Assembly (NCBI RefSeq): GCF_002940685.1
Contig: NZ_PNFP01000003.1
Coordinates: 1 to 64,000, forward strand
DNA length: 64,000 nucleotides
Direction of reading: 5' to 3'
Source of the DNA: Ensifer adhaerens
GTDB taxonomy: Bacteria; Pseudomonadota; Alphaproteobacteria; Rhizobiales; Rhizobiaceae
Numbering within the stretch: position 1 is the stretch's first letter; each line of letters starts with the position of its first letter. The notes under the pieces were generated by a model. The model was not told the DNA's origin. It searched no databases and saw only the letters and a list, made by a program, of their open reading frames with translations. Positions 1-7,825 of the stretch are shown piece by piece. The translations under genes and the position numbers were made by a program.

Positions 1-563
1 TTAAGAATGTCGACGATGGCCCAGGAACTGCCGGGCACCAGTTCGGCCGGCTTGAAGACGACGGTGTTGCCGTAGCAAAGTGCGGGCGCGATCTTCCAGG
101 CGGGAATGGCGATCGGGAAGTTCCAGGGCGTGATGATGCCGACGACGCCGACCGGCTCGCGGGTGATCTCGACGCCGATATTGGGTCTTGCCGACGGCAG
201 AACTTCCCCCGCCAATCGCAGGCACTCGCCGGCGAAGAAGTCGAAGATCTGGCTCGCGCGCACGGTCTCGCCGATGCCCTCGACGAGCGTCTTGCCTTCC
301 TCGCGCGACAGCAGCCTTCCGAGCTCGTCCTTGCGAGCAAGGATCTCGTCGGCGGTCTTTCTCAAGATCGCATGACGCTCGAGGATGCCGGAGCGCGACC
401 AGGCCGGAAACGCCGCCTTGGCCGCGGCGATCGCCAAACGCGCATCGTCGGCCGAGGCACGGGCATATTCGCCGACAACGTCATGGGTGTCGGACGGGTT
501 GATGTTGCGGAACGCTTCGCTACCGGCGATCCATTCCCCGTCGATCAGGTTTTTCTGCACCAT
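1..563 (-). CDS. Aldehyde dehydrogenase, partial (C-terminus beyond left edge)
   Basis: Reverse-strand frame starting at ATG 563-561 and open to the window edge: 187 N-terminal residues of an NAD(P)-dependent aldehyde dehydrogenase, a family usually near 480-500 residues. Visible family features are the N-terminal segment beginning MVQKNLIDGEWI, the TPWNFP motif followed by PAWKIAPAL, and FKPAELVPGS, which form the cofactor-binding start of the Rossmann domain. The catalytic Cys and Glu lie outside the window. The start is preceded by GGAGAGA. It is transcribed away from the importer operon at 785, and the shared 221-base region holds two identical-type palindromes, so it probably oxidises an aldehyde made in the neighbouring pathway (inference). 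The specific substrate cannot be read from the sequence. Confidence 0.9.
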   Translation of the reverse strand, partial: MVQKNLIDGEWIAGSEAFRNINPSDTHDVVGEYARASADDARLAIAAAKAAFPAWSRSGILERHAILRKTADEILARKDELGRLLSREEGKTLVEGIGETVRASQIFDFFAGECLRLAGEVLPSARPNIGVEITREPVGVVGIITPWNFPIAIPAWKIAPALCYGNTVVFKPAELVPGSSWAIVDIL

Positions 564-654
564 ATCTCTCCTCCGCGGCGCTCAGGCTTTGATGATGTCC
601 TTGCTTATCGGATGCGATCGAGCCCGCACAAGGAACAATCTTTCGACCCCGCCA

Positions 655-669
655 TTGCCGAAACGGCAA
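655..669. promoter_or_regulatory. Palindromic operator TTGCCG-AAA-CGGCAA (site 1)
   Basis: A perfect 6-bp inverted repeat with a 3-base centre, located between the divergent aldehyde dehydrogenase and importer genes. The inner bases fit the T-N11-A pattern of LysR-type sites (T656 to A668). A second copy lies 36 bases downstream. It is a candidate site for the LysR regulator at 6902-7825; the assignment is inference. Confidence 0.6.
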
Positions 670-690
670 ACCTGAATGCCTTTCCAGGCG

Positions 691-705
691 TTGCCGTATC
701 GGCAA
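691..705. promoter_or_regulatory. Palindromic operator TTGCCG-TAT-CGGCAA (site 2)
   Basis: Second perfect copy of the same palindrome with a different 3-base centre, which shows that the arms rather than the centre are conserved. Two sites about 3.5 helical turns apart match the usual arrangement of LysR recognition and activation sites. It ends 79 bases before the substrate-binding protein start. Confidence 0.6.
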
Positions 706-784
706 TGCCAACCGCTAAAAATTGTGCTTTATGAGATGCCAAATTCCATCATCATCGCTCCCATAACAAAGCAAGGGGAACGAT

Positions 785-1819
785 ATGTCTCGTTTTATGA
801 TGAACCGCCGAGGTTTCCTTTCGAATGCGGCTGCCATGGGCGCGATTGCTGCGACCCATAGCCTTATCAATGTTTCACCCGGCCTGGCTGCCGATAGCAC
901 CACGATCCGCATGCAGCTCGGCTGGCTGCCTTCCAACGGGCTTCTCGGAGAACTCGTGGCCCGCAAGAAGGGCTACTACGCCGAGAAGGGCATCGAACTC
1001 GAAATCGTGCCCGGCGGACCGAATGTCGATGGCGTAGCCGGCGTTGCCGTCGGCCAGTCGACCATCGGTCAGATTTCCTCAAGCCCCTCGGTGATGCTCG
1101 CCCGTTCGGCCGGCGCGCCGATCAAGGCATTCGCTGCCGGCTACCAGAAACACCCCTTCGCCTACTTCTCCCGCAAGGCAAATCCGATCGCCAAGCCTCA
1201 GGACATGGTCGGCAAGACGATCGCCGCGATCCCGACTTCGGTCATTCTGCTGCGCGCGCTTCTCGCCAAGAACGGGATATCGGAGGACCAGGTCAAGATC
1301 GTCAACATGGGTTCGGACATGAACCAGCTGGTCACCGGCCAGGCCGACGCGGTCTGCGGCTGGCTGACCAACGTCAACGCCCTGAAGGTTCTGGGCGACG
1401 ACCGGGTCGATCTGACCCTCTGGGACGGCGGTATCCGCCTCTATGCCAACGTCTACTATACCACCGACGACCAGCTGCAAAATCACGCGGACCAGCTTGC
1501 GGCCTTCGTATCCGGTTCGGCGCGCGGATGGGGTTATGCCCGCGACAACCAGGAAGAGGCCGTCGAAATCCTGCTCGAATCCTACCCGAACCTCGACAAG
1601 GCGAGCGAGCTGGAGGCCATCGGACCGCTGATGAAGTTCGTGTTCAACGAGACCACCGCGACCGAGGGCTGGGGTGGCATGGACCGGGCAAACTGGGAGG
1701 AGCAGATCAAGACCTATGCGGACCTCGGCCAGTTCACGGGCCCGGTCCCCAATGCGGACGACGTCTACACCATGGCGATCCTGGATGCGACAGCCGATGT
1801 CCGCAAGAGCGTAGGGTAA
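785..1819 (+). CDS. ABC transporter substrate-binding protein, SsuA/NMT1-like
   Basis: A 344-residue periplasmic solute-binding protein of the nitrate/sulfonate/taurine/THI5 family. The N-terminus has a twin-arginine-like signal (RRGFLSNAAA) and a hydrophobic stretch ending near residue 36, so export by Tat is likely. The mature part opens with TTIRMQLGWLPSNGLLGELV and has the typical early KKGYYAEKGIELEIVPGG segment that follows the first domain strand. The start has a good ribosome site (AAGGGGA, about 6 bases upstream). It is followed after 4 bases by the ATPase and then the permease, giving a complete importer. Despite the family name the substrate need not be a sulfonate: the downstream genes encode acyl-CoA type enzymes, and no sulfonate monooxygenase is adjacent. 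Confidence 0.9.
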   Translation: MSRFMMNRRGFLSNAAAMGAIAATHSLINVSPGLAADSTTIRMQLGWLPSNGLLGELVARKKGYYAEKGIELEIVPGGPNVDGVAGVAVGQSTIGQISSSPSVMLARSAGAPIKAFAAGYQKHPFAYFSRKANPIAKPQDMVGKTIAAIPTSVILLRALLAKNGISEDQVKIVNMGSDMNQLVTGQADAVCGWLTNVNALKVLGDDRVDLTLWDGGIRLYANVYYTTDDQLQNHADQLAAFVSGSARGWGYARDNQEEAVEILLESYPNLDKASELEAIGPLMKFVFNETTATEGWGGMDRANWEEQIKTYADLGQFTGPVPNADDVYTMAILDATADVRKSVG

Positions 1820-1823
1820 GGCA

Positions 1824-2627
1824 ATGCTGGAAACGCTTAACAGAGCCAGCCAGGCGCAGGCCGGCAACTCCGCCGTGTCGGTGAAGAACCTTCATATCCG
1901 CTTCGGCGCGGATGATTCCGGCTTCACCGCACTTTCCGACGTCTCGGTCGAGATCCCGGCCGGCTCGCTGGTGACCATGCTCGGCCCGTCCGGCTGCGGC
2001 AAGTCCACCCTGTTGCGAACGGTGGCCGATCTCGTGCACATCACCGACGGTTCGGTGTCCGTGCATGGCCAGACGCCGCGCAAGGCGCGCGAAGGCCGCG
2101 ATTTCGCTTTCGTCTTCCAGGAAGCGACACTGCTGCCGTGGCGCAATGTGATCGACAACGTGCGTCTCCCCCTGCTCGTGGGGAAACGCGAGGCGGGTGC
2201 AACCTATGCCGATCCGGAAGAGCTCCTGGCCCTGGTCGGTCTCAAGGGGCGCGAGAAGGCGATGCCGCACGAGTTGTCGGGCGGCCAGCGCCAGCGCGTG
2301 GCGATCGCCCGCGCGCTGGTGACCCGCCCGCGTATTCTCCTGATGGACGAGCCTTTCGGGGCGCTCGACGAGATCACGCGCGACAAGCTGAACGAAGAGC
2401 TGCTGCGCCTCTGGCAGGAAACCGGCACGACGATCCTTTTCGTCACCCACTCGATCCCCGAGGCCGTCTTCCTCGGTCAGCATGTGCTGATGCTCGCTGC
2501 CCACCCCGGCCGCGTCAAGGAATTCATGAAGGTCGACTTGCCCTATCCGCGATCCCTGGCGATGCGCGACACGGTCGAGTTCATCCAGGTTACCGCCCAC
2601 CTGCGCAAACTATTGGGAGAATGCTGA
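1824..2627 (+). CDS. ABC transporter ATP-binding protein, SsuB/TauB-like
   Basis: A 267-residue cytoplasmic ATPase of the nitrate/sulfonate/taurine importer family. Walker A GPSGCGKST is at residues 54-62, the Q-loop region is VFQEATLLPW (98-107), the signature is LSGGQRQRVAIARAL (151-165), Walker B is ILLMDEP (171-177) with the D-loop GALDE, and the switch histidine is in FVTHSIPEA. All catalytic elements are present. It lies 4 bases after the binding protein, and its stop overlaps the permease start (ATG at 2627 shares the last A of TGA), indicating translational coupling in one operon. Confidence 0.95.
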   Translation: MLETLNRASQAQAGNSAVSVKNLHIRFGADDSGFTALSDVSVEIPAGSLVTMLGPSGCGKSTLLRTVADLVHITDGSVSVHGQTPRKAREGRDFAFVFQEATLLPWRNVIDNVRLPLLVGKREAGATYADPEELLALVGLKGREKAMPHELSGGQRQRVAIARALVTRPRILLMDEPFGALDEITRDKLNEELLRLWQETGTTILFVTHSIPEAVFLGQHVLMLAAHPGRVKEFMKVDLPYPRSLAMRDTVEFIQVTAHLRKLLGEC

Positions 2628-3463
2628 TGGCGAATGCCCTTCCTTCACAGGCGGAAGGCCGCGCCTTGACCGACGGCAGCCGCTTCCGAATGCTCGATAC
2701 CATTGCCGGCGCACTCCTGCGGCATCTGCCGGCAACGCTCGCGATCCTTGGCTGCATTCTCTTGTGGCAGCTCGTCGTCTGGGGCTTTTCGGTGCCGACG
2801 TTCATGGCGCCGGGGCCGGTCGACGTGATCAAGGCCTTCGGCGAAAATGCCGGTGTCTTGTGGACGAACTTCTGGCCGACGCTCATGGAGGCGGTTCTCG
2901 GCTTCATCTTCGGCAATGTCATTGCCGTCCTTCTGGCGGTCTGGTTCGTCTACAGTCCGCTTGCGGAGCGCGCCTTCTATCCGATCGCCGTCATCATCAA
3001 GTCGATCCCGATCATCGCGCTGGCGCCGATCCTGGTGCTGCTCGTCGGCAACGGCATCGCACCGAAGATCATCATCGCCGGCCTGATCTGCTTCTTCCCG
3101 ACGCTCGTCAACATGGTGCAGGGACTGAAGTCGGCGAGCCCCGCAATGCTTGATCTGATGCGCATCCTGTCTGCCAGCAATTCGGAGATTTTCTGGAAGG
3201 TTCGCCTGCCGGGCTCGCTGCCCTTCCTGTTCGCCGCACTGAAGATTGCGGCAACCAGCAGCGTGATGGGTGCGATCGTCGCCGAGTGGATCGGTTCCAG
3301 CTACGGCCTCGGCGCTCTCATCATCGAGGCGACCTACAATTTCCGTTCGCCGCTGCTCTATGCGACGGTGGTGATCGCGGCCTCGCTTGCCGTGGTTCTC
3401 TTCTTCGCAGTCTCCTACGCGGAATCGAAGATCGTCCGCTGGAAACCGACGACGGACCACTGA
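2627..3463 (+). CDS. ABC transporter permease, SsuC/TauC-like
   Basis: A 278-residue inner-membrane permease with about six hydrophobic segments. The cytoplasmic coupling loop (EAA-like) reads ILSASNSEIFWKVRLPGS near residues 178-197, as in the BPD_transp_1 family. I chose ATG 2627 rather than ATG 2621 because the GGGAGA ribosome site is only 1 base from the earlier ATG but 7 bases from the later one. It completes the three-gene importer begun at 785. A 115-base gap separates it from the FAD oxidoreductase. Confidence 0.92.
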   Translation: MANALPSQAEGRALTDGSRFRMLDTIAGALLRHLPATLAILGCILLWQLVVWGFSVPTFMAPGPVDVIKAFGENAGVLWTNFWPTLMEAVLGFIFGNVIAVLLAVWFVYSPLAERAFYPIAVIIKSIPIIALAPILVLLVGNGIAPKIIIAGLICFFPTLVNMVQGLKSASPAMLDLMRILSASNSEIFWKVRLPGSLPFLFAALKIAATSSVMGAIVAEWIGSSYGLGALIIEATYNFRSPLLYATVVIAASLAVVLFFAVSYAESKIVRWKPTTDH

Positions 3464-3578
3464 CCCCCAAAACCCTTTGCTGCCGGACCTGGATATCCGG
3501 GTCCGGTCAACCGACGAAGTCACTGGCTGTGAGCTCCCTCACATTTCGCCGGACACTTCCCCTATGGAGGAAACGATC

Positions 3579-4934
3579 ATGGAAACCATCAGAGAACCCC
3601 TGCGCAATGCCAGGATCGTCGACCGTTCCGACGTGGTCGTCGTCGGCGGTGGGCCGGCCGGGATTTCGGCCGCCGTATCGGCGGCGCGCACCGGGGCGAG
3701 CGTGACGCTCATCGAACGCTACCCCTATGTCGGTGGCCTTGCCGCCGGCGGCATGGTTCTGGTGCTCGACGACATGGTTAACGGCGTCGAGATCACCGTG
3801 CGCGGCATCTGCATGGAAATGATCGAGCGGATGAAGACGCTCGGTCTCTGCGTCACGCCGACGGACGGCGACCGCCAGCTCGACATTCGCGATACGCCGG
3901 AAGCCTGGCGCCGCTGGGCGCGCTGGGGCCTGTTCGATTTTCACACGCCGTCTGCACCGCACCCGATCTGCTATGCGGCAGCCTTCGATCCGGACGCCTT
4001 CAAGCGCGTCTCCTACGACATCCTTCGCGAGTCCGGCGTGAAGCTCAGGACGCATAGCTGGTTTTCCTCGGCGATCGTCGAGAACGGCACGATCAAGGGC
4101 GTGGTCTGCCAGACGAAATCCGGCCGCGAAGCCATCATGGGCGATGTCGTGATCGACGCGTCCGGCGACCTCGACGTTGCGGCCGATGCCGGCGCTCAGC
4201 ATACGGACGGCAATTTCATCCTGACGACGGTTTCCCGCTGGGGCGGCATCGACACCGAAGCGGCCGAACGCTTCGAATTCGAGGAACCGGAAAAGTTCAA
4301 GGCGATCGATCACGAGGCCAAGCGTCTGATCGGTGGCTGCTGGTCGTTCTGGTGGTTGAAGACGCCGCTGCCGGGCGTGATCTGGCTGAACTGCCCGCAC
4401 ATGCCGAAGCTCTCCGGCCTCCGTGTCGAAGACCTGACCTACGCGGAACTCGAGGGCCGCGGCCGCATCGCCCGCCTGCTCGACTTCGCCCGCGCCAACC
4501 TGCCGGGCTTCGAGAATGCCCATGTGATCGACTTTGCGCCGCAGACGGGCGTGCGCCAGTCGCGACTGCTCCAGGGCGAATATGTCGTCACCAAGGACGA
4601 CGTGATGAACCGCCAGCACTTCACCGACACGGTGTGCCGCGGCCGTGACTACTACACGCCCTATAGGGCCATGCTGCCGAAGGAGGTCGATCAGTTGATC
4701 GTCGCAGGCCGGCATTACTCCGCGACCATTCAGGCGCAAAAATCGAGCCGCGAGATCCCACCGTGCATGGCGATGGGCGAGGCGGCCGGCGTTGCCGCCA
4801 CCGTGGCGCTCAATGCCGGCGTCAAGGTGCGGGACGCCGATGTCAAGGCGATCCAGAAGCAGCTGCGGGCCCAGGGCGCCGATCCTGGCGACGTACCATC
4901 TGAAAATGCAACCTATCTGGAGGCCGCAGAATGA
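3579..4934 (+). CDS. FAD-dependent oxidoreductase (FAD_oxidored family)
   Basis: A 451-residue flavoprotein. The dinucleotide-binding motif VVVVGGGPAGISAAVSAA starts near residue 19, followed by TLIERYPYVGG, typical of FAD-binding Rossmann folds. The C-terminal part has PQTGVRQSRLLQGEY and a second glycine-rich helix CMAMGEAAGVAATVAL, as in the FAD_oxidored group of dehydrogenases. The start at ATG 3579 has a strong GGAGG 9 bases upstream. Its end overlaps the CoA-transferase start by 4 bases, so it belongs to the same operon. It probably carries out a redox step on the imported compound or its CoA ester; the substrate is unknown. Confidence 0.85.
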   Translation: METIREPLRNARIVDRSDVVVVGGGPAGISAAVSAARTGASVTLIERYPYVGGLAAGGMVLVLDDMVNGVEITVRGICMEMIERMKTLGLCVTPTDGDRQLDIRDTPEAWRRWARWGLFDFHTPSAPHPICYAAAFDPDAFKRVSYDILRESGVKLRTHSWFSSAIVENGTIKGVVCQTKSGREAIMGDVVIDASGDLDVAADAGAQHTDGNFILTTVSRWGGIDTEAAERFEFEEPEKFKAIDHEAKRLIGGCWSFWWLKTPLPGVIWLNCPHMPKLSGLRVEDLTYAELEGRGRIARLLDFARANLPGFENAHVIDFAPQTGVRQSRLLQGEYVVTKDDVMNRQHFTDTVCRGRDYYTPYRAMLPKEVDQLIVAGRHYSATIQAQKSSREIPPCMAMGEAAGVAATVALNAGVKVRDADVKAIQKQLRAQGADPGDVPSENATYLEAAE

Positions 4935-6088
4935 CATCTCTCCCCCTCGACGGTATCCGCGTCGTCGACTTCACCCAGGTCATGCTGGGTCCGTGCTGCA
5001 CGCAGATGCTGGCCGACTACGGCGCCGAAGTCATCAAGGTCGAAAAGGCCAAGATCGGCGACCTCTCGCGCTGGTCGCTGGGCTCGGACCCGGATGGCCT
5101 CAACAATCCGGTGTTCTCGTCGCTCAACCGCAACAAGAAGAGCCTTGCACTCGACCTCAAGCAGGACGAGGCGCGGGCCGCCGTTCGCGCCCTGATCGAC
5201 ACGGCCGACGTGGTCGTCAACAATTTCCGACCTGACGTGATGGAGCGCATGGGCTTCGGCTATGAGGAGCTGAAGCGGACAAACCCGCGGCTGATCTACG
5301 CCGTCGGCACCGGCTTCGGCCTCGACGGGCCCTACCGGCACAAGGGCGGGCAGGACATCCTGGCGCAGGCGCTTTCAGGCGTCATGCGGCGCAAGTCCGA
5401 TGCGAGCCATCCGCTGTCGATCTACGCGACGCCGCTTGCCGACTACTCGGCCGGCATGCACCTGGTGCAGGGTATCCTGCTTGCCTTGCTGCATCGCGAG
5501 AAGACCGGCCACGGCCAGCAGGTGGCGGTCAGCCTCTACAGCTCCATGCTCGCCATGCAGATGCAGGAAGGCACCACGCACATGATGCGGGAAAAGGACC
5601 TGAACTGGGGCGCTTTCCCGCTGACGGGCGTATTCGAGACCACCGACGGCGCCATCGTCATGGTCGGCGCCTTCAAGCAAAACCCGCTGCGCGACATCTG
5701 CACCGCGCTCGAGATCGAGGACCTGTCGCTGCAGCCGCAGTTTGCCGATTTCGATGCGCAGATGCAGCGGCGCCCTGAATTGCAGCGGGTCTTCCGCGAA
5801 GCCTTCGCGAAGAACAGCAGCGCTCATTGGCTCGGCCGGCTGGAGCAGGTGGATATCCTCTGCGCACCGGTGCGCTCGCTTCCCGAAGCCCTTGACGACG
5901 AGCAGACGACGATCAACCGCATGATCCTGGAGGCTGGAGAGACGAAGGCAGGCCCGATCCGGCTGGTCGGTTCGCCGATCGACATGTCAGCGGCGACCGT
6001 GACGGTCCGCATCGCTCCGCCGAAGCTCGGCGAACACAATGACGAAATTCTCGCGGGACTTTCCGTTCGTCAGGGAGATGCGGCATGA
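4931..6088 (+). CDS. Class III CoA-transferase (CaiB/BaiF family)
   Basis: A 385-residue enzyme of the formyl-CoA transferase / carnitine CoA-transferase family, which moves CoA between carboxylic acids. It has the N-terminal LDGIRVVDFTQVMLGP segment, EVIKVEKAKIGD after it, and GGQDILAQALSG, where Asp142 is the expected catalytic aspartate that forms the acyl anhydride. Length is normal for the family (about 380-430). The start overlaps the preceding stop (ATGA), and its own stop overlaps the enoyl-CoA hydratase start. Together with that hydratase it suggests activation of a carboxylic acid to a CoA thioester followed by beta-oxidation-like chemistry. Confidence 0.9.
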   Translation: MTSLPLDGIRVVDFTQVMLGPCCTQMLADYGAEVIKVEKAKIGDLSRWSLGSDPDGLNNPVFSSLNRNKKSLALDLKQDEARAAVRALIDTADVVVNNFRPDVMERMGFGYEELKRTNPRLIYAVGTGFGLDGPYRHKGGQDILAQALSGVMRRKSDASHPLSIYATPLADYSAGMHLVQGILLALLHREKTGHGQQVAVSLYSSMLAMQMQEGTTHMMREKDLNWGAFPLTGVFETTDGAIVMVGAFKQNPLRDICTALEIEDLSLQPQFADFDAQMQRRPELQRVFREAFAKNSSAHWLGRLEQVDILCAPVRSLPEALDDEQTTINRMILEAGETKAGPIRLVGSPIDMSAATVTVRIAPPKLGEHNDEILAGLSVRQGDAA

Positions 6089-6858
6089 GCGTCACTTTCA
6101 TCGTAGAGGATCGGGTCGCGAGCGTCACGCTCAACCGTCCGGAGCGCATGAACGCGGTGGACGCGGCAACCGAACGCGAACTGGAGGCGATCTGGCAAGA
6201 GATCGAAGCGCGCGACGACATAAGCTGCGTCGTCTTGACCGGCGCCGGCGAACGGGCGTTCTGCGCCGGGGCGGATCTGAAGGGGGCAGAAAAGACCGGG
6301 CTTGATTACTGGACCGAAAGCCGGCCGAACGGCTTTGGAGGACTGGCCTTTCGCCGCTCGCTGGATGTCCCTGTTATCGCCAGGGTCAACGGCTACGCGC
6401 TCGGCGGTGGGTTCGAGATGGTTCTCGGCTGCGATATCGTCATCGCCTCGACGGAGGCGGCGTTCGGCCTGCCCGAGGCCCGTGTCGGGCGTCTGCCGCT
6501 CGATGGCGGCATGGTGCTTCTTCAGCGCAGGATCCCGCACAACCTTGCCATGGGTGTGCTGTTGACCGGCCGGCGGTTCTCCGCAGCTGAGATGCATGCC
6601 TTCGGCATCGTCAACGAACTGGCCGAACCGGGTGAGCTCGACGTGGCCGTTGCCCGCTGGGTGAGGGAGATCGTCGCCTGTGCGCCGCTCTCGCTGCGCG
6701 CGATCAAGCAGACGGTCAATCGTACCGGGCATCTGTCTCCGGCAGAAGCCCAGGGACTGCGCACGCCCGCCCTTGTTAAGGCGCTGAACAGCGAGGATGC
6801 CCTGGAAGGCGTCCGCGCTTTTCAGGAGAAGCGCGCGCCCGTTTGGAGGGGACGGTGA
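6085..6858 (+). CDS. Enoyl-CoA hydratase/isomerase (crotonase family)
   Basis: A 257-residue crotonase-fold enzyme. The two oxyanion-hole segments are visible: ERAFCAGADLKGAE near residues 54-67 and ARVNGYALGGGFEMVLGCD near residues 97-115. The FGLPEARVGRLPLDGG stretch carries the family's usual Glu (in PEARVG), although the second catalytic acid position reads PLDGG where hydratases often have PxxGG, so hydratase, isomerase or hydrolase activity are all possible. It is translationally coupled (ATGA overlap) to the CoA-transferase and forms the end of the importer/CoA-enzyme operon. Confidence 0.9.
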   Translation: MSVTFIVEDRVASVTLNRPERMNAVDAATERELEAIWQEIEARDDISCVVLTGAGERAFCAGADLKGAEKTGLDYWTESRPNGFGGLAFRRSLDVPVIARVNGYALGGGFEMVLGCDIVIASTEAAFGLPEARVGRLPLDGGMVLLQRRIPHNLAMGVLLTGRRFSAAEMHAFGIVNELAEPGELDVAVARWVREIVACAPLSLRAIKQTVNRTGHLSPAEAQGLRTPALVKALNSEDALEGVRAFQEKRAPVWRGR

Positions 6859-6901
6859 GCGTGTTATAGGTCGGGGCCCAGGGGAGGAGGGGTCCAATCG
6901 C

Positions 6902-7825
6902 ATGCACGCCAGCATCCTGAAATACTTCGTCTCGGTCGCGCGGTCCGGGTCCATTCGCAAGGCCTCCGAGGAGCTTCATGTGGCATCCTCGGCGGTCAGC
7001 CGGCAGATCAAGAAACTCGAGGATGAGCTCGGGATCGCGCTCTTCGAGCGCCTTTCGAATGGCCTGAGGCTAACCGTTGCCGGGGAAAACGTGTTGCGCC
7101 ACGCCCGGGTGACGCTGGAAAACTTCGAACTGCTGCGCAGCGACCTCGGCGCCCTGCAGGGGAAGAAGACCGGTCGCGTGCAGATGTCCTGTCTCGACAG
7201 CCTGGCCATCCAGTTCCTGCCGGACATGGTCAATGCGTTCCACCGCATCCATCCCGGTGTGAGCTTTCACATCCACACGGCCGGTCACGGCAACATCAGC
7301 AGCCTTGTCGCCGAAGGCGATGTCGACATGGGTCTGACCTTCGATCTGGCCCGGCCCGATGATACCGAGATGCTCTATCGCGTGCCGATGCCGCTGATGG
7401 CTTTCGTCGGCCGGGAACACCCGCTCGCCAGGCAGCGGCAGGTTTCGCTTGCCGAATGCGCCCAGTACGATCTCCTGCTGCAACTCGACACGCAACCGAT
7501 CCGTTCACTGATCGAGATAGAGCTCTCGGTCTTCGAACGGACCGGCCGGCCCTTTGTGCTGTCGAACAGTCAGATGATGCTCAAGCCGTTCATCCTCTCC
7601 GGTCAGGGCGTGGCGTTCTTCACGCCGATCGGGTTCCTCGCCGAGATCAGGTCGGGCGATCTCGTCGCCATACCGCTCTCCGGCTCGCGCCTTCAGAACC
7701 TGCATGTCGGGATCCTGGTGCAGCGACGCCGGCAGCGCACACATGCGGCCGAAGCCGTCATCGAGTTCGTCGGCGCGGAACTGCAGAAATTCAGCGACCA
7801 GATCATGGAGGCAATTCAGCCGTGA
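6902..7825 (+). CDS. LysR family transcriptional regulator
   Basis: A 307-residue LysR regulator. The N-terminal winged helix-turn-helix is MHASILKYFVSVARSGSI followed by ASEELHVASSAVSRQIKKLE, with the typical LFERL afterwards. The remainder is a LysR_substrate effector domain (GRVQMSCLDSLAIQFLPDMV onward). ATG 6902 was chosen because the helix-turn-helix starts right there and GGAGGAGGGG lies just upstream. Its GTGA overlap with the following amidohydrolase places both in one transcript. It is the only LysR gene in this catabolic cluster, so it is the best candidate for binding the TTGCCG-N3-CGGCAA sites at 655, 691 and 9774 (inference). Confidence 0.92.
   Translation: MHASILKYFVSVARSGSIRKASEELHVASSAVSRQIKKLEDELGIALFERLSNGLRLTVAGENVLRHARVTLENFELLRSDLGALQGKKTGRVQMSCLDSLAIQFLPDMVNAFHRIHPGVSFHIHTAGHGNISSLVAEGDVDMGLTFDLARPDDTEMLYRVPMPLMAFVGREHPLARQRQVSLAECAQYDLLLQLDTQPIRSLIEIELSVFERTGRPFVLSNSQMMLKPFILSGQGVAFFTPIGFLAEIRSGDLVAIPLSGSRLQNLHVGILVQRRRQRTHAAEAVIEFVGAELQKFSDQIMEAIQP

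Noticed and set aside
785..3463. Naming the first importer ssuABC
   Set aside because: No sulfonate monooxygenase or reductase is next to it; the luciferase-like enzyme is 36 kb away under another regulator. The family also serves many other substrates.
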